A stretch of 64,000 nucleotides of DNA from VXPQ01 sp965223485 (GCA_965223485.1 OZ244993.1:2542001-2606000), one strand, 5' to 3'. Positions 9,873 through 19,997 are shown, counted from the stretch's first letter. The notes: generated by a model not told the origin, from the sequence alone. Translations and numbers: made by a program.

Positions 9873-11003
9873 ATGGCGTCAACCGGATCCGCATCTCTTC
9901 GAAAAACTCCGCTTTACGATCGGCATATTGCGCTCGGCGGGCGGATGACGCCATTTGCCGGCTACGAAATGCCGCTGCGCTATACGGGCGGTATCCTTGA
10001 AGAGCATCGTGCGGTTCGCCGGGAAGCGGGCCTCTTCGATGTCAGCCATATGGGAGAAATCCTTGTTCGCGGTCCTCACGCCGCCACTTGCGTACAATAT
10101 CTGGTCACAAACGAAACGATGTCGCTTCAGGCCGGGCAGGCCGTCTATACCTGTATGTGCCGGGAAGATGGCGGTATTATTGATGACTTGATCGTATATC
10201 GCCTTACCGAGGAGGAATACCTTTTAGTGGTCAATGCTGCAAACCGCCACAAGGATTTCATGTGGATGATCCGAAATAACCCGGCGAAGGCGATCATCGA
10301 AGACATATCCGACGGGATTGCATTGATCGCTGTACAGGGCCCCCGGGCGTTGGCCATTGCAGAAGCTGCGATCGGGGAAGATATGCATGACTTGAAGCCG
10401 TTTCGCTTCCGGCGTACCTCTGGCGGATGTTTTGCGGGAGCACGTTTTGCTATCGTGTCGGCGACGGGCTATACGGGAGAGGCAGGCGTCGAGATATATT
10501 GCGATGCCGGCGTGGCCGGATCCGTTTGGGATACGCTCCTGGAGGTTGGGGCGGACGAGGGGCTGAAACCGGCCGGATTGGGCGCCCGGGACACCCTTCG
10601 CATGGAAGCGGGGTTTCGCCTCTATGGAAACGATATTACAGAGGAAACCAATCCTGTCGAGGCCGGCCTTGGTCGATTTGTACGGATGAACAAGGAAGAT
10701 TTCATCGGGAAATCCGTGCTGGAACGTGTACATGCGGAAGGTCCATCCCGGAAGCTGGTAGCGTTTGTAGTCCAGGATCAGGGGGCCATTCCAAGGAGTG
10801 GGCATAGTATCTCGACCCCGGTGGGCCCGGACACGGGCGTGGTAACGAGCGGAACACAGTCGCCGATACTCGGACGCGGTATCGGTCTGGGATATGTGCC
10901 CAACGAACCGGCCTGCACGATGCTGGATTCCCAAATAAGCATAGCCATTCGATCCCGCACTGTCCGTGCGCTCGTTAAGAAGCCCCCATTGCATAAAATC
11001 TGA
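9873..11003 (+). CDS. gcvT: Glycine cleavage system T protein (aminomethyltransferase)
   Basis: A 376-residue tetrahydrofolate-dependent aminomethyltransferase of the glycine cleavage complex. It releases ammonia and passes the one-carbon unit to THF. Diagnostic segments are LFDVSHMGEI near the N-terminus, QGPRA in the middle, ATGYTGEAGVEIY, and the C-terminal barrel ending LGRGIGLGYV. The length is normal. The start follows the tyrA stop by 11 bases. gcvH and gcvP are not in the window, so the operon is dispersed, as is common in Bacteroidota. Confidence 0.95.
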   Translation: MASTGSASLRKTPLYDRHIALGGRMTPFAGYEMPLRYTGGILEEHRAVRREAGLFDVSHMGEILVRGPHAATCVQYLVTNETMSLQAGQAVYTCMCREDGGIIDDLIVYRLTEEEYLLVVNAANRHKDFMWMIRNNPAKAIIEDISDGIALIAVQGPRALAIAEAAIGEDMHDLKPFRFRRTSGGCFAGARFAIVSATGYTGEAGVEIYCDAGVAGSVWDTLLEVGADEGLKPAGLGARDTLRMEAGFRLYGNDITEETNPVEAGLGRFVRMNKEDFIGKSVLERVHAEGPSRKLVAFVVQDQGAIPRSGHSISTPVGPDTGVVTSGTQSPILGRGIGLGYVPNEPACTMLDSQISIAIRSRTVRALVKKPPLHKI

Positions 11004-11091
11004 ACCACCCGTCGCGCATTCTGGCAACACAAGGATTATCTTCCGGTGCCTCGCGCATTATTATCCCCCACCCGATACGCCATTGCAGTCC

Positions 11092-11838
11092 ATGAACACA
11101 GAAGTATTTATCACTGGCCAATCTATACCGGAAGAAAAAGTGAAGGGGCACACAGTGGTCGTTATCGATGTGCTCCGGGCTTGCTCGACGATCGTGACTG
11201 CAATGTGCAACGGCGCCCGGGACGTAGTTCCGGTGCCGGATATGGATCAGGCCGGAAAAATTGCCTCGAACCTCGATCAGGCGGGATATCTGCTTGGCGG
11301 CGAACGTGGCGGTCTCCGCATCGACGAGTACCATTGCGGCAATTCGCCCCTGGAGTATACCCGTGAGATGGTGCAAGGTCGGACTATTATTCTTAATACG
11401 ACCAACGGTACAGTAGCTATGCATAAGGGGCAGAATGCAAAGAATCTTCTGATCGGGTGTTTCCTGAATATTGATCGCATTGTCGAAGCAATCCGCGAGT
11501 TAGGCAATGACCTGACGATCATGTGTGCAGGTAAGAAACACCGCGTATCACTGGAAGACACGCTTTGTGCGGGTTATATACTGGAGCGGCTGTGGGATGG
11601 ACGACGACCTGACCGTGTTTCCGATACGGCGCTCATCGCCTTTTCCTTATACGACCGCAATCGCATGCATCTGGACGCCACCTTGCGGCAGGGCAGCCAT
11701 GCGAAATGGCTTGTATCGCAAGGTTTTGAAGACGACGTAGATTATTGTTTTCAGTTCAATGCCTTGCCTGTACTTCCCTATTACCGGGAAAACCGGATTG
11801 TGCTGGATAAAGAAGAGCTTTCCCCTGCCATGGTATAA
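11092..11838 (+). CDS. comB: 2-phosphosulfolactate phosphatase-like protein (ComB family)
   Basis: A 248-residue member of the ComB family, Mg-dependent phosphatases that turn 2-phosphosulfolactate into sulfolactate in sulfonate (coenzyme M type) pathways. The core motifs VVIDVLRACSTI, LLGGERGG and TTNGT are clear. The frame extends upstream to 10966 inside gcvT, but the ATG at 11092 gives the family length. Bacteria with ComB do not usually make coenzyme M. In this phylum the product could feed cysteate or sulfonolipid synthesis, which is inference. comA and comC are not nearby. Confidence 0.85.
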   Translation: MNTEVFITGQSIPEEKVKGHTVVVIDVLRACSTIVTAMCNGARDVVPVPDMDQAGKIASNLDQAGYLLGGERGGLRIDEYHCGNSPLEYTREMVQGRTIILNTTNGTVAMHKGQNAKNLLIGCFLNIDRIVEAIRELGNDLTIMCAGKKHRVSLEDTLCAGYILERLWDGRRPDRVSDTALIAFSLYDRNRMHLDATLRQGSHAKWLVSQGFEDDVDYCFQFNALPVLPYYRENRIVLDKEELSPAMV

Positions 11839-11878
11839 CCAACGTTCGAGGCTTTGCCCGTTCGTGGGTATCGCCCGC

Positions 11879-11905
11879 ACCCCATCGCGGCATCTGTGGT
11901 TTTTT
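11879..11905 (+). terminator. Weak candidate terminator after comB
   Basis: A short imperfect stem, ACCCCA at 11879-11884 against TGTGGT at 11895-11900 with one mismatch, runs directly into a run of six T. It lies between comB and ftsK. The stem is weak, so the call is tentative. Confidence 0.3.
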
Positions 11906-11929
11906 CTTCGGCACGCAGTACCTTGAGAA

Positions 11930-14389
11930 ATGGCTTTACCATCCGGCAAAAAACATAATCGGAGGAGGGTTTCCGGAAAAAGCATTCAAGGTGCATCCGT
12001 TAACCGTATGCATGAAGTGCTTGGCCTCGTCGTTATGACGTTGGCCTTTCTTATTGGGCTGGCGCTGGTTACCTACGATCCTTCCGATGACGCTATTGTA
12101 CGGGGAAGTACGCTGAGCGACGCATTTATTCCTGGAGAAAATCAGGTGTCGAATGCTCTCGGGCTGGCAGGTGCATGGATCGCTCGCCTTCTCGTACTTC
12201 GTTTTCTCGGCTATCCGGTGGTGCTTCTGTCGGGATTGCTGTGTATGGGGGGGTATCTACTGTTACGGCGGCGAATAACCGGCAAACTGGTTTCTACAGG
12301 CGTTCTTGTTCTTATCGTCACATTCACCCTGGCCAGCCTTCTTGGTTGGGTCGCGCTCGTTTTTGAGGTAGAACTTGCATTCTGGAGCGGGAGGCTTGGT
12401 CTTGGCGTGGCCGGGTGGCTCCAGCATGTTGTTGGCACGATCGGATCGGCGGTGCTCCTCGCAATGTCTCTTGCGATTGCTGTCCTGCTCCTGGTGGGCC
12501 ATGATCTACAGCGTATGTTCGATAAGGTCGGATCCTGGGCGGCTTCAGTAAAAGCTGCCGCTGGACGCCGGAGGGCCGCACGCGAAAAACGTGCGGAAGC
12601 ACGTCGCAAAGCGAAACAGGCAAAGCGGAAAACGGGAGCTCCCGAAGACCTCTCCGAAGCTCCCCGCGGGCCTTTGAAAACGACATCCCGGCAGCCTCCC
12701 GGCAAGACGCCTGCCCCCATCCCATCGGGTTCGAACCGCACCTTGAATGACACTTTTCACGGCCTGGGGCCTTCTGCCCGAAGTACAGCGCATGCTCCGG
12801 CTCCGGAAAGGGATATTGAAATACATGTCCAGCAGCGCATCGAGGAGGAGCACACCGATATAGTGGAGCGGCAGGTAGACATTCCCGACGACAAGCTCGC
12901 AACCCGGTATCGTTTTCCGACCATTGATCTACTGGACGAACGTGATGCCGACGAGGTGCCGATCGACTACGAGGAATTGGAAGAAAACAAGCGAATTCTG
13001 CTCGATAAACTCGATACGTACGGCATTGAAATACACGAGATCAATGCGATCGTTGGGCCGACCGTTACGTTGTACGAACTGACGCCGGCCCCTGGTGTGA
13101 AGATAAATCGCATCACAGCCCTCGAAAACGATCTCGCTATGGCGATGGCTGCCGGAGGTATCCGGATTATTGCACCGATTCCTGGAAAATCCGCCGTGGG
13201 GGTTGAAATCCCCAATCGGAGCCGCGAACTCGTTCGGATCCGTGATGTCATAGGTACTGCACGATTTCGTGATTCCGAGATGGAACTGCCTATACCGATC
13301 GGAAAAAGCATTGAGGGCGAAGTTTTCATAACGGATCTGGCGAAACTTCCCCACCTGCTTATTGCAGGAGCGACGGGGTCAGGCAAATCGGTGGGACTCA
13401 ATACGCTGATTACCGGATTGATGTATGCATGTCACCCCGCCAATTTGAAGTTTGTAATGATCGATCCCAAAAAGATCGAGTTGCAGCAATACAAGTACAT
13501 GGTTGACCACTATGTGGCCATGCCGGAAAACAGCGAGGAGCCGATTATCACCGACGTGGACCAGGCGCTGGGGGTGCTCAAATCCTGCGAGCGTGAGATG
13601 GAAATACGTTACGATCTGTTTTCTGCGACCCAGGTCCGCTCTATCAAGGATTACAACAAAAAGGTTCATTCCGGGAAACCGGAGGAAGAAGATACCTTCA
13701 CACATTTGCCTTATATCGTTATCATAATAGATGAGTTGGCAGACCTTATGATGTTGGCAGGCAAGGATATAGAGGCGCCTATAGCACGGCTCGCTCAGAT
13801 GGCGCGCGCCGTAGGTATACACCTTGTACTTGCCACGCAACGCCCGTCCGTCGATGTCATCACCGGATTGATAAAGGCGAATTTTCCCGCCCGCATTGCC
13901 TATCAGGTTGCTTCCAAGGTGGATTCCCGCACGATCCTCGATCAGAACGGCGCAGAAGGTCTTGTAGGTAACGGAGACCTTCTGTACATGCTCGGAAGCA
14001 GGTCTGCCCGCTTGCAGGGGCCGTTCGTAAGCTCCGAAGAAGTGGATCGCGTGGTGGATTTTGTTGCACACCAGAAGGGCCCCGGCCCCTATATGTTACC
14101 CCCGTTCGGAGATAACAGCAGGGTGGGTAATCTTTCCGGCATAGATGATATAGACCCGTTCTTCGACGAGGCGGCCCACATTATCGTGCGTGCCCGACAG
14201 GGTTCGGTTTCGCTTCTGCAACGCAAACTGTCCGTCGGATACACTCGGGCTGCCCGTATTGTGGATCAACTCGAAACGGCGGGTATTGTGGGCCGGTTCG
14301 TGGGGTCCAAAGCACGTGAGGTGCTTGTCGAATCCGAGGAAGAGTTGGATGAGTTGCTCTCAGGCATCAGGAATTCGGGCAGGGTATAG
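11930..14389 (+). CDS. ftsK: DNA translocase FtsK
   Basis: An 819-residue septal DNA pump that clears and orients chromosome ends during division. The N-terminal quarter carries about four membrane helices (residues 30-190). A charged linker (about 200-310) follows. The motor has the FtsK alpha/beta region and Walker A GATGSGKS at 480-487, with IIIDELADLM as Walker B. The C-terminal 65 residues form the winged-helix gamma domain that reads polar KOPS sequences (LLQRKLSVGYTRAARIVDQLE). The ATG at 11930 is followed by a basic stretch before the first helix, and another ATG at 12008 is possible. XerC/D and dif are not in the window. Confidence 0.95.
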   Translation: MALPSGKKHNRRRVSGKSIQGASVNRMHEVLGLVVMTLAFLIGLALVTYDPSDDAIVRGSTLSDAFIPGENQVSNALGLAGAWIARLLVLRFLGYPVVLLSGLLCMGGYLLLRRRITGKLVSTGVLVLIVTFTLASLLGWVALVFEVELAFWSGRLGLGVAGWLQHVVGTIGSAVLLAMSLAIAVLLLVGHDLQRMFDKVGSWAASVKAAAGRRRAAREKRAEARRKAKQAKRKTGAPEDLSEAPRGPLKTTSRQPPGKTPAPIPSGSNRTLNDTFHGLGPSARSTAHAPAPERDIEIHVQQRIEEEHTDIVERQVDIPDDKLATRYRFPTIDLLDERDADEVPIDYEELEENKRILLDKLDTYGIEIHEINAIVGPTVTLYELTPAPGVKINRITALENDLAMAMAAGGIRIIAPIPGKSAVGVEIPNRSRELVRIRDVIGTARFRDSEMELPIPIGKSIEGEVFITDLAKLPHLLIAGATGSGKSVGLNTLITGLMYACHPANLKFVMIDPKKIELQQYKYMVDHYVAMPENSEEPIITDVDQALGVLKSCEREMEIRYDLFSATQVRSIKDYNKKVHSGKPEEEDTFTHLPYIVIIIDELADLMMLAGKDIEAPIARLAQMARAVGIHLVLATQRPSVDVITGLIKANFPARIAYQVASKVDSRTILDQNGAEGLVGNGDLLYMLGSRSARLQGPFVSSEEVDRVVDFVAHQKGPGPYMLPPFGDNSRVGNLSGIDDIDPFFDEAAHIIVRARQGSVSLLQRKLSVGYTRAARIVDQLETAGIVGRFVGSKAREVLVESEEELDELLSGIRNSGRV

Positions 14390-14394
14390 GGTTC

Positions 14395-15543
14395 ATGCCG
14401 TCTTTTCCGAAAGGAGCTTTTCCTGTAGTGGGGATTCTTGGTGGCGGCCAACTGGCCCGGATGACTGCCTTCGCCGCCATGCGAATGGGTTTCGAAGTAC
14501 GCTTTTTGCTCCCGGAAGCAGCTGGATCCGTGCAAGGGCTTGGACAATCCTTCGTGGGTGACTGGACTGATGTCGACGTACTGCGCGATTTTGGAGCTAC
14601 CTGTGCCGTGGTCACAGCTGAGAGTGAATGGGCCCCGGTAAAAGAAGCCGAGGCCGCTTTGCAGGGCCATGTCCCTGTTCGTCCTGCTTCATTTACCCTC
14701 GACATTATTCGACATAAGGGCCGCCAGAAAACCTGGCTTCGGGACGCCGGACTACCCACCCCCCGTTTTGCATGTTGCGCCACGCTGGAAGAGGCCATCG
14801 CTGCAGCGGACCGCTTCGGGTATCCTGTACTCGCAAAAAGATATACGCATGCGTACGACGGGTATGGTAACGAGACGGTCCGTTCTGCAGACGAGCTACG
14901 CGCAGCATGGAAGCGTCTTGCCGCAGAAGACGGCCTGTTAATGGAAGCCTTCGTTTCGTTCCAGAGAGAACTTTCAGTACTCGTTGCCCGCAGGCCCGGA
15001 GGTGAGCATGTCATCTATCCCGTTGCGGATACCGAACAGCGCAATCATCGTTGTTACGCGGTAGAGGTTCCTTCCCGCATTGAAGACGCCGAAGCCGACG
15101 AGGCGCGCCGGATAGGACTTGCCGCCGTGGAAGCAGTGCGGGGAACGGGACTGCTTGCCGTTGAACTTTTTCATACGGAAGACGGACGCATCCTGATTAA
15201 CGAGTTGGCTCCACGGCCGCACAACACGGGACACTACTCTATTGAGGGCAGCTATACGTCGCAGTTCGAGAACCATGTTCGGGCAGTGCTGGATCTCCCC
15301 CTGGGAAACCCGGAACTGCGCACGCCCGTAGCGATTATGGTGAATGTATTCGGCAAGCGTGACGGAACAGCGTCTCCCGCAGGACTGAATGAGGCGCTGG
15401 CGGTTGCCGACGTGGCCGTGCATGTGTACGGCAAACCGAATGTGAGGATGCATCGTAAAATGGGGCACGTCACCGTTACCGGCAACGACCGCGTCACTGC
15501 GCGTCGCCTTGCCGAGACGGCTGCTGCACACCTTCGCTTGTAG
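14395..15543 (+). CDS. purK: N5-carboxyaminoimidazole ribonucleotide synthetase PurK
   Basis: A 382-residue ATP-grasp enzyme of de novo purine synthesis that carboxylates aminoimidazole ribonucleotide to N5-CAIR using bicarbonate. It has the N-terminal GILGGGQLARM motif, ATP-grasp lysine and acidic segments (YPVLAKRYTHAYDGYGN), the metal-binding INELAPRPHNTGH, and the C-terminal PurK domain ending near VTVTGND. It begins only five bases after the ftsK stop and is followed at 20 bases by purE, the standard pair. Confidence 0.95.
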   Translation: MPSFPKGAFPVVGILGGGQLARMTAFAAMRMGFEVRFLLPEAAGSVQGLGQSFVGDWTDVDVLRDFGATCAVVTAESEWAPVKEAEAALQGHVPVRPASFTLDIIRHKGRQKTWLRDAGLPTPRFACCATLEEAIAAADRFGYPVLAKRYTHAYDGYGNETVRSADELRAAWKRLAAEDGLLMEAFVSFQRELSVLVARRPGGEHVIYPVADTEQRNHRCYAVEVPSRIEDAEADEARRIGLAAVEAVRGTGLLAVELFHTEDGRILINELAPRPHNTGHYSIEGSYTSQFENHVRAVLDLPLGNPELRTPVAIMVNVFGKRDGTASPAGLNEALAVADVAVHVYGKPNVRMHRKMGHVTVTGNDRVTARRLAETAAAHLRL

Positions 15544-15563
15544 ACACTACATCTCTTCTTACC

Positions 15564-16076
15564 ATGGTCCTTGTAGGCATCGCAATGGGTTCCCTGTCGG
15601 ATCTGCCCGTCATGGCCGAAGCGGCAGAAGTGCTGCGCACTCTGGACATATCGTTCGAGATCCGTGTCCTTTCGGCCCATCGTACCCCTCATCACATGGC
15701 GGAATATGCGCGCACAGCGCATGAACGCGGCGTCAAGACCATCATTGCGGGAGCCGGGGGGGCTGCCCACTTGCCAGGGATGATCGCTGCCTATTCCCCT
15801 CTTCCCGTGATTGGGGTTCCTGTGCCCGGGAAGAAAATGGACGGCCTCGATGCATTATTATCGATCGTGCAAATGCCTCGAGGTGTCCCCGTCGCTACCG
15901 TAGCGATCGGCGGAGCAAGGAATGCCGGATTGCTGGCTGCGCAGATTATAGGCGCTTCCAACAAGGAGGTGCTTGACAGGATTGTTGATTACAAGGCGAA
16001 GATGGTGCATCAGGTGGAGGAAATGGATGCCTCCGTCTCTGGTGCGCTCGAAGATATTCTCAAGAGAGTCGACTGA
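15564..16076 (+). CDS. purE: N5-CAIR mutase PurE
   Basis: A 170-residue class I PurE, which moves the carboxylate of N5-CAIR to make CAIR, the step after PurK. It shows the typical AMGSLSDLPVM opening, the SAHRTPHHM catalytic segment and the GAGGAAHLPGM loop, then GVPVPGKKMDGLDALLSIVQMPRGVPVATVAIG. The length is normal. It ends the long plus-strand run and faces the GWxTD gene convergently. Confidence 0.96.
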   Translation: MVLVGIAMGSLSDLPVMAEAAEVLRTLDISFEIRVLSAHRTPHHMAEYARTAHERGVKTIIAGAGGAAHLPGMIAAYSPLPVIGVPVPGKKMDGLDALLSIVQMPRGVPVATVAIGGARNAGLLAAQIIGASNKEVLDRIVDYKAKMVHQVEEMDASVSGALEDILKRVD

Positions 16077-16140
16077 CAACGCCCGCTCTTTTTGACAACC
16101 GGCACGACCTGACCGACACGTCCTCTTCAGCCTGTCCGAG

Positions 16141-16159
16141 AAAACGCGGCGCCCGTTTT
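16141..16159. terminator. Candidate bidirectional terminator between purE and the GWxTD gene
   Basis: AAAACG at 16141-16146 and CGTTTT at 16154-16159 form a 6-bp stem around a GC-rich 7-base loop. The stem has an A-run on one side and a T-run on the other, between two convergent genes. It overlaps the stop codon of the minus-strand gene. The stem is short, so confidence is moderate. Confidence 0.4.
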
Positions 16160-18602
16160 ATTCCAGAAAAAGGTCTATCGAACGCTCGACGCTTTTCCCG
16201 CTCACGAGATCACGTACACGCAGCGTGAGGGTATATAGTCCAGGCGCCTGATTTGTGGCGTCAAGGATAAGGTAGTTCGTTTCGTTGGGCAATGACCCTG
16301 AGCCCGGCACACTCACCGATACGCCGCCACTTGTTCCAAAAATATTTTTCATGAATCGGGTTATGCCCCTTGCGTTGTTTCTGGGCGTAAGACGGGCCTC
16401 TGTCTCGTACTGTGTTTCCTCATCCCCGGTAAGCGCAAGCCGGTATATCTCAAAAAAGAGATAAATGGGCTGCCTGTGTGAGAACACGTTCCACGGGGCG
16501 GACATAATAGAAAAGCCTCCCCGGTGCACGGTACCGCTTTCTGCATCCTCGGGATCGGCCTCCTCGATACTGTAGGCCAGCATCAGATCACTGATCTGAA
16601 GCCTGTCTTGCGTAAAATCAGGCACCTCAATGGGTCTGCGCTGTACGGCGATAGAGCCCCCGCTGGCCGTTTCAAACTCCATGGATACCTCATGTTGTCC
16701 CGGAGGCGCCGTCATGACCTGCCCCCCCACCCAGAGATGAGCCTCTTCGAAGGAACGAATGTGATCGCCTCGAAGCCCGTATATCGTTTGTCGCCTTTCG
16801 ACCAGGATGTCCCGGCGTTCGCTAATAAGAAACGCTCCGATGTTGGCAGCTATGTCTATGCTTTCCCGTTGACTTCCGTCCTCGGAAATCGGAATGCCGT
16901 ACGACACGTAAACATCCGCCTCCTCGCCGCTTCCCTTGAATGCACTCGCCACAAACGGGATATCCACTCGCCGACCGGGCGCCTCATATTCGTATCGTTC
17001 CGGAACCTGGGCAATCGTTTCCTTTGCGATGATCGAATAATCGTTCAGCCAGGCCGGAACCCCGGCAGACATATCCGAAGCGCTGGGAGAATACAGCCGA
17101 TACTCTCCGTTACGGAACGGATCCTCGAATACGAACCGGAAATCGCCATAGTCCCATATGTTGAAGGTATTGGCCTCGGCAAGCATGTCGAAATCCCCGC
17201 CAAGGTGGAACGTTCGCGGGTTAAAGCCCATGTCGATGGGGCTTACTTCAATCCTGGATCCAGACCTGGGCTCCGTTCGGGATGTGGGCGCCTGTCCGAG
17301 ATCATCCACACCGGACGAACTGCCTGGAACAATAACGACATCTTGCTCCGGCGGCCCGTACCGTACCAGAATATGCCCTCGCTCCGTATCCCAGCCTCGC
17401 AGTTCGAGGGCTTCGCTACCGTACAGCAGGTCAGCGTACACAAGTCGAGCATAGTGCTCGATCTTTCGTTCGTTCCAGGGCGTGAGATAGCGAGGATCCT
17501 TGCTTGTCCAGAATCGTGAGGCATATGAAACGGGATCCTCTTCGTAGAGATCTTCTTCCTCGGGCAAAAGTAGCAAAGAGAGCGTTTCGAAGACGGTTTT
17601 TTCCTCGTTGTCCATATACCGCAAGGCCGTCTCGAAAGAACTGGCGGCTCCTTCAGGATCGCCTCCGTATGCCTGAGCCAGGCCCAGATAAAGCCATGTA
17701 GAAGGGTCTTCAGGGAAGAACGTATACATATCTTCAAGCATCTCCTGAGCTGCATCGTATTCCCCCTTCAAGGCATAAATTTTCATGAGTTGACGATACA
17801 CAGAGTGTCTGAGGGGATCGGACGTAAGGGCGCCCTCGAGATGCGTGACAGCACGCTCGTACGCCTGCTGCGCCCGCCGCGACAAATCCAGGACAGGCAC
17901 TCCCTGTTGCTCAAGTTGCTCCACATCGAAACGATCCGCGAGGAACACGTTGCCGGGATCGGCAACGAAAGCGGGAATTGTCTGCTGAGGGAAAGCCCCC
18001 GTATCGTTGAAAGAATCGTCTGTTTCCAGCTCCTCCTGCAGAGGAGTACCCTGAAAAGGCGGCGGATCGCCCAATGCCATAGCCTGGCTTCCACGATACA
18101 AATTTCCGCTAAAGGTCATGCTCGGGAACATGATGGCATTGCGATAACGCCAGAAATCGCGGATAAAGAGCGTTCCCAGTTCCTCGTGCGCGAACGCATT
18201 GGTTGGATCGATAGAGAGAATTTGTCTTGCGAGAGCGATTCGCCGCTGTTCGCGAATGCGCTCTTTTAGGAGATTCCGGGCTTTCCTGCGCAATTGCAGT
18301 AATCTGGCGACCAGATAATCGGGGTTTTCCGGTTCGATCCGGATCGCCTCATCCAGCGCATCCTCCGCCTTGCCCGGATCAGATAAAGGGGTTTCTGTAT
18401 ACAGGCGGGCAAGCAAATAATGTGCTTCCGCCCGATCCGGATCCGACTCCGTTATACGTAGAAAGACCTCTTCGGCTTTGGTGTACGATCCTTCCTGGAA
18501 AGCCGAGAGCCCCTCCTCCATGTCGTGATCCGCCGATTGGGCGTACCCCGCATGCGACAGGAAAAAAAAGCCAAGAAGAAGGATGATTTGGGGAGCGCGC
18601 AT
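16158..18602 (-). CDS. GWxTD domain protein with TPR repeats
   Basis: An 814-residue exported protein. A signal peptide (LLLGFFFLSHAGYAQS) is followed by tetratricopeptide-like repeats (about residues 25-125 and 230-345). Near residue 400 comes the GWxTD signature, ELRGWDTERGHILVRYGPP. The C-terminal third is rich in beta strands with Ig-like character. GWxTD proteins are found mainly in Bacteroidota, Rhodothermota, Acidobacteriota and relatives, and their function is not known. The gene lies downstream of tyrS in the same direction, 85 bases after the tyrS start-distal end. The start was chosen at the signal peptide. Confidence 0.82.
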   Translation of the reverse strand: MRAPQIILLLGFFFLSHAGYAQSADHDMEEGLSAFQEGSYTKAEEVFLRITESDPDRAEAHYLLARLYTETPLSDPGKAEDALDEAIRIEPENPDYLVARLLQLRRKARNLLKERIREQRRIALARQILSIDPTNAFAHEELGTLFIRDFWRYRNAIMFPSMTFSGNLYRGSQAMALGDPPPFQGTPLQEELETDDSFNDTGAFPQQTIPAFVADPGNVFLADRFDVEQLEQQGVPVLDLSRRAQQAYERAVTHLEGALTSDPLRHSVYRQLMKIYALKGEYDAAQEMLEDMYTFFPEDPSTWLYLGLAQAYGGDPEGAASSFETALRYMDNEEKTVFETLSLLLLPEEEDLYEEDPVSYASRFWTSKDPRYLTPWNERKIEHYARLVYADLLYGSEALELRGWDTERGHILVRYGPPEQDVVIVPGSSSGVDDLGQAPTSRTEPRSGSRIEVSPIDMGFNPRTFHLGGDFDMLAEANTFNIWDYGDFRFVFEDPFRNGEYRLYSPSASDMSAGVPAWLNDYSIIAKETIAQVPERYEYEAPGRRVDIPFVASAFKGSGEEADVYVSYGIPISEDGSQRESIDIAANIGAFLISERRDILVERRQTIYGLRGDHIRSFEEAHLWVGGQVMTAPPGQHEVSMEFETASGGSIAVQRRPIEVPDFTQDRLQISDLMLAYSIEEADPEDAESGTVHRGGFSIMSAPWNVFSHRQPIYLFFEIYRLALTGDEETQYETEARLTPRNNARGITRFMKNIFGTSGGVSVSVPGSGSLPNETNYLILDATNQAPGLYTLTLRVRDLVSGKSVERSIDLFLE

Positions 18603-18687
18603 TACAAGCAGAAGCGATCTACGTACTCGCAGCGGTCAGCGTACCCGCATACGCGGTAAATATGTATCCCCGCGGGAATGGTTCCAC

Positions 18688-19923
18688 TCAGGAAGCACCT
18701 TCTTCCTCTCTCACAATGCGGGCGAACCGTCGTTTGCCCGCCTTGATCACGAACGAAGGGCCGACATGCACATCCACTTCCATCCGCACATCGGAAATTT
18801 TCTCCCCGTCAATGGAGACGGCATGTTGCGCAATGAGGCGGCGCGCTTCCCCGTTCGAACTCGTAAGTCCTGCCCGGGTCATCAGATCAAGAATACCCAT
18901 GCGAGGCCCTTCATCCAGGGCAAACCGGACGCTTTCCATGTTCTCCGGTACGTCTCCCCTGATCACGGTTTTCTCGAAGTGGCTTCGAGCTTTGTCTGCC
19001 GCGTCGTCGCCGTGGTACATGCTCGCGATCGTCCACGCAAGTCGATGTTTCGTGTTTCGAGGCTCCCTCTGCGCAGCGGTTTTTATCGCCGGAAGTTCTT
19101 CTGTCGGTACATTCGTAGCCAACTCGAACCAGTGATAGATAAGATCATCCGGAATGGAAAGGGACTTCCCGTACATTTCCTCAGGAGATTCCGATATGCC
19201 GATATAGTTATCGAGCGACTTGGACATTTTCTCGACGCCGTCCGTACCCGGGAGGATAGGCGTCATGATGCATACCTGTGGTTCGATCCCTTCGGATTGC
19301 TGCACAGTCCGCCCTACGAGCAAATTAAATTTCTGGTCCGTACCGCCCAATTCGATATCGGCCCGGATCGCTACCGAATCCTGCGCCTGGGCCAGCGGAT
19401 AGAGAAATTCATGGATGCCTATCGGCTCACCGGACTTGTATCGCTTCTCGAAATCGTCGCGTTCGAGCATCCGGGCCACGGTATATTTGCTTGCCAGTTG
19501 AATGACGTCACTGAAACTCATCTTCTCCAGCCACGCCGAGTTGTAGATGATCCGGGTATGTTCGGGGTCAAGAATGCGCGACGCTTGTTCAAAGTAGGAG
19601 CGCCCGTTTTCTCTGGTTTCCTCGACGGTTAGCGCAGGCCTCTCCTGCGAACGTCCACTTGGGTCGCCAATCATTCCCGTAAAATCTCCTACGATAAGCA
19701 CCGCCTCGTGGCCAAGATCCTGAAACTGCCGCAGCTTGCGGAGCACGACCGAATGCCCCAGATGCAGGTCGGGGCGGCTTGGATCGCATCCCAGCTTGAC
19801 AATGAGTGGCTTGCCCGTCTTTTCCGCCCTGCGCAGTTTTTCCACAAGAGCGTCTTTCGGAACGATTTCGGCCACGCCGCGCTCGATCAGCGCAAGTTGT
19901 TTGTCGATCGGAGGAAATTTCAT
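18688..19923 (-). CDS. tyrS: Tyrosyl-tRNA synthetase
   Basis: A 411-residue class I synthetase that charges tRNA-Tyr. It has the HIGH-type motif HLGH at residues 54-57, the KMSKS signature (GVEKMSKSLDNY) and a C-terminal S4-like RNA-binding domain (SSNGEARRLIAQHAVSIDGEKI). This is the long bacterial TyrZ-like form. It is the last translation gene of the cluster that starts at ffh, 74 bases downstream of smpB. Confidence 0.95.
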   Translation of the reverse strand: MKFPPIDKQLALIERGVAEIVPKDALVEKLRRAEKTGKPLIVKLGCDPSRPDLHLGHSVVLRKLRQFQDLGHEAVLIVGDFTGMIGDPSGRSQERPALTVEETRENGRSYFEQASRILDPEHTRIIYNSAWLEKMSFSDVIQLASKYTVARMLERDDFEKRYKSGEPIGIHEFLYPLAQAQDSVAIRADIELGGTDQKFNLLVGRTVQQSEGIEPQVCIMTPILPGTDGVEKMSKSLDNYIGISESPEEMYGKSLSIPDDLIYHWFELATNVPTEELPAIKTAAQREPRNTKHRLAWTIASMYHGDDAADKARSHFEKTVIRGDVPENMESVRFALDEGPRMGILDLMTRAGLTSSNGEARRLIAQHAVSIDGEKISDVRMEVDVHVGPSFVIKAGKRRFARIVREEEGAS

Positions 19924-19997
19924 TGGCTTGCTGCCTCAATGAGGTATTACCTCGATACTGCGCGAGCACGAATTATCCGGAGGTTCTTACGGGTGTC

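Noticed and set aside
16524..17519. Plus-strand open frame of 331 codons opposite the GWxTD gene.
   Set aside because: No domain or start context, and the minus-strand gene explains the sequence.
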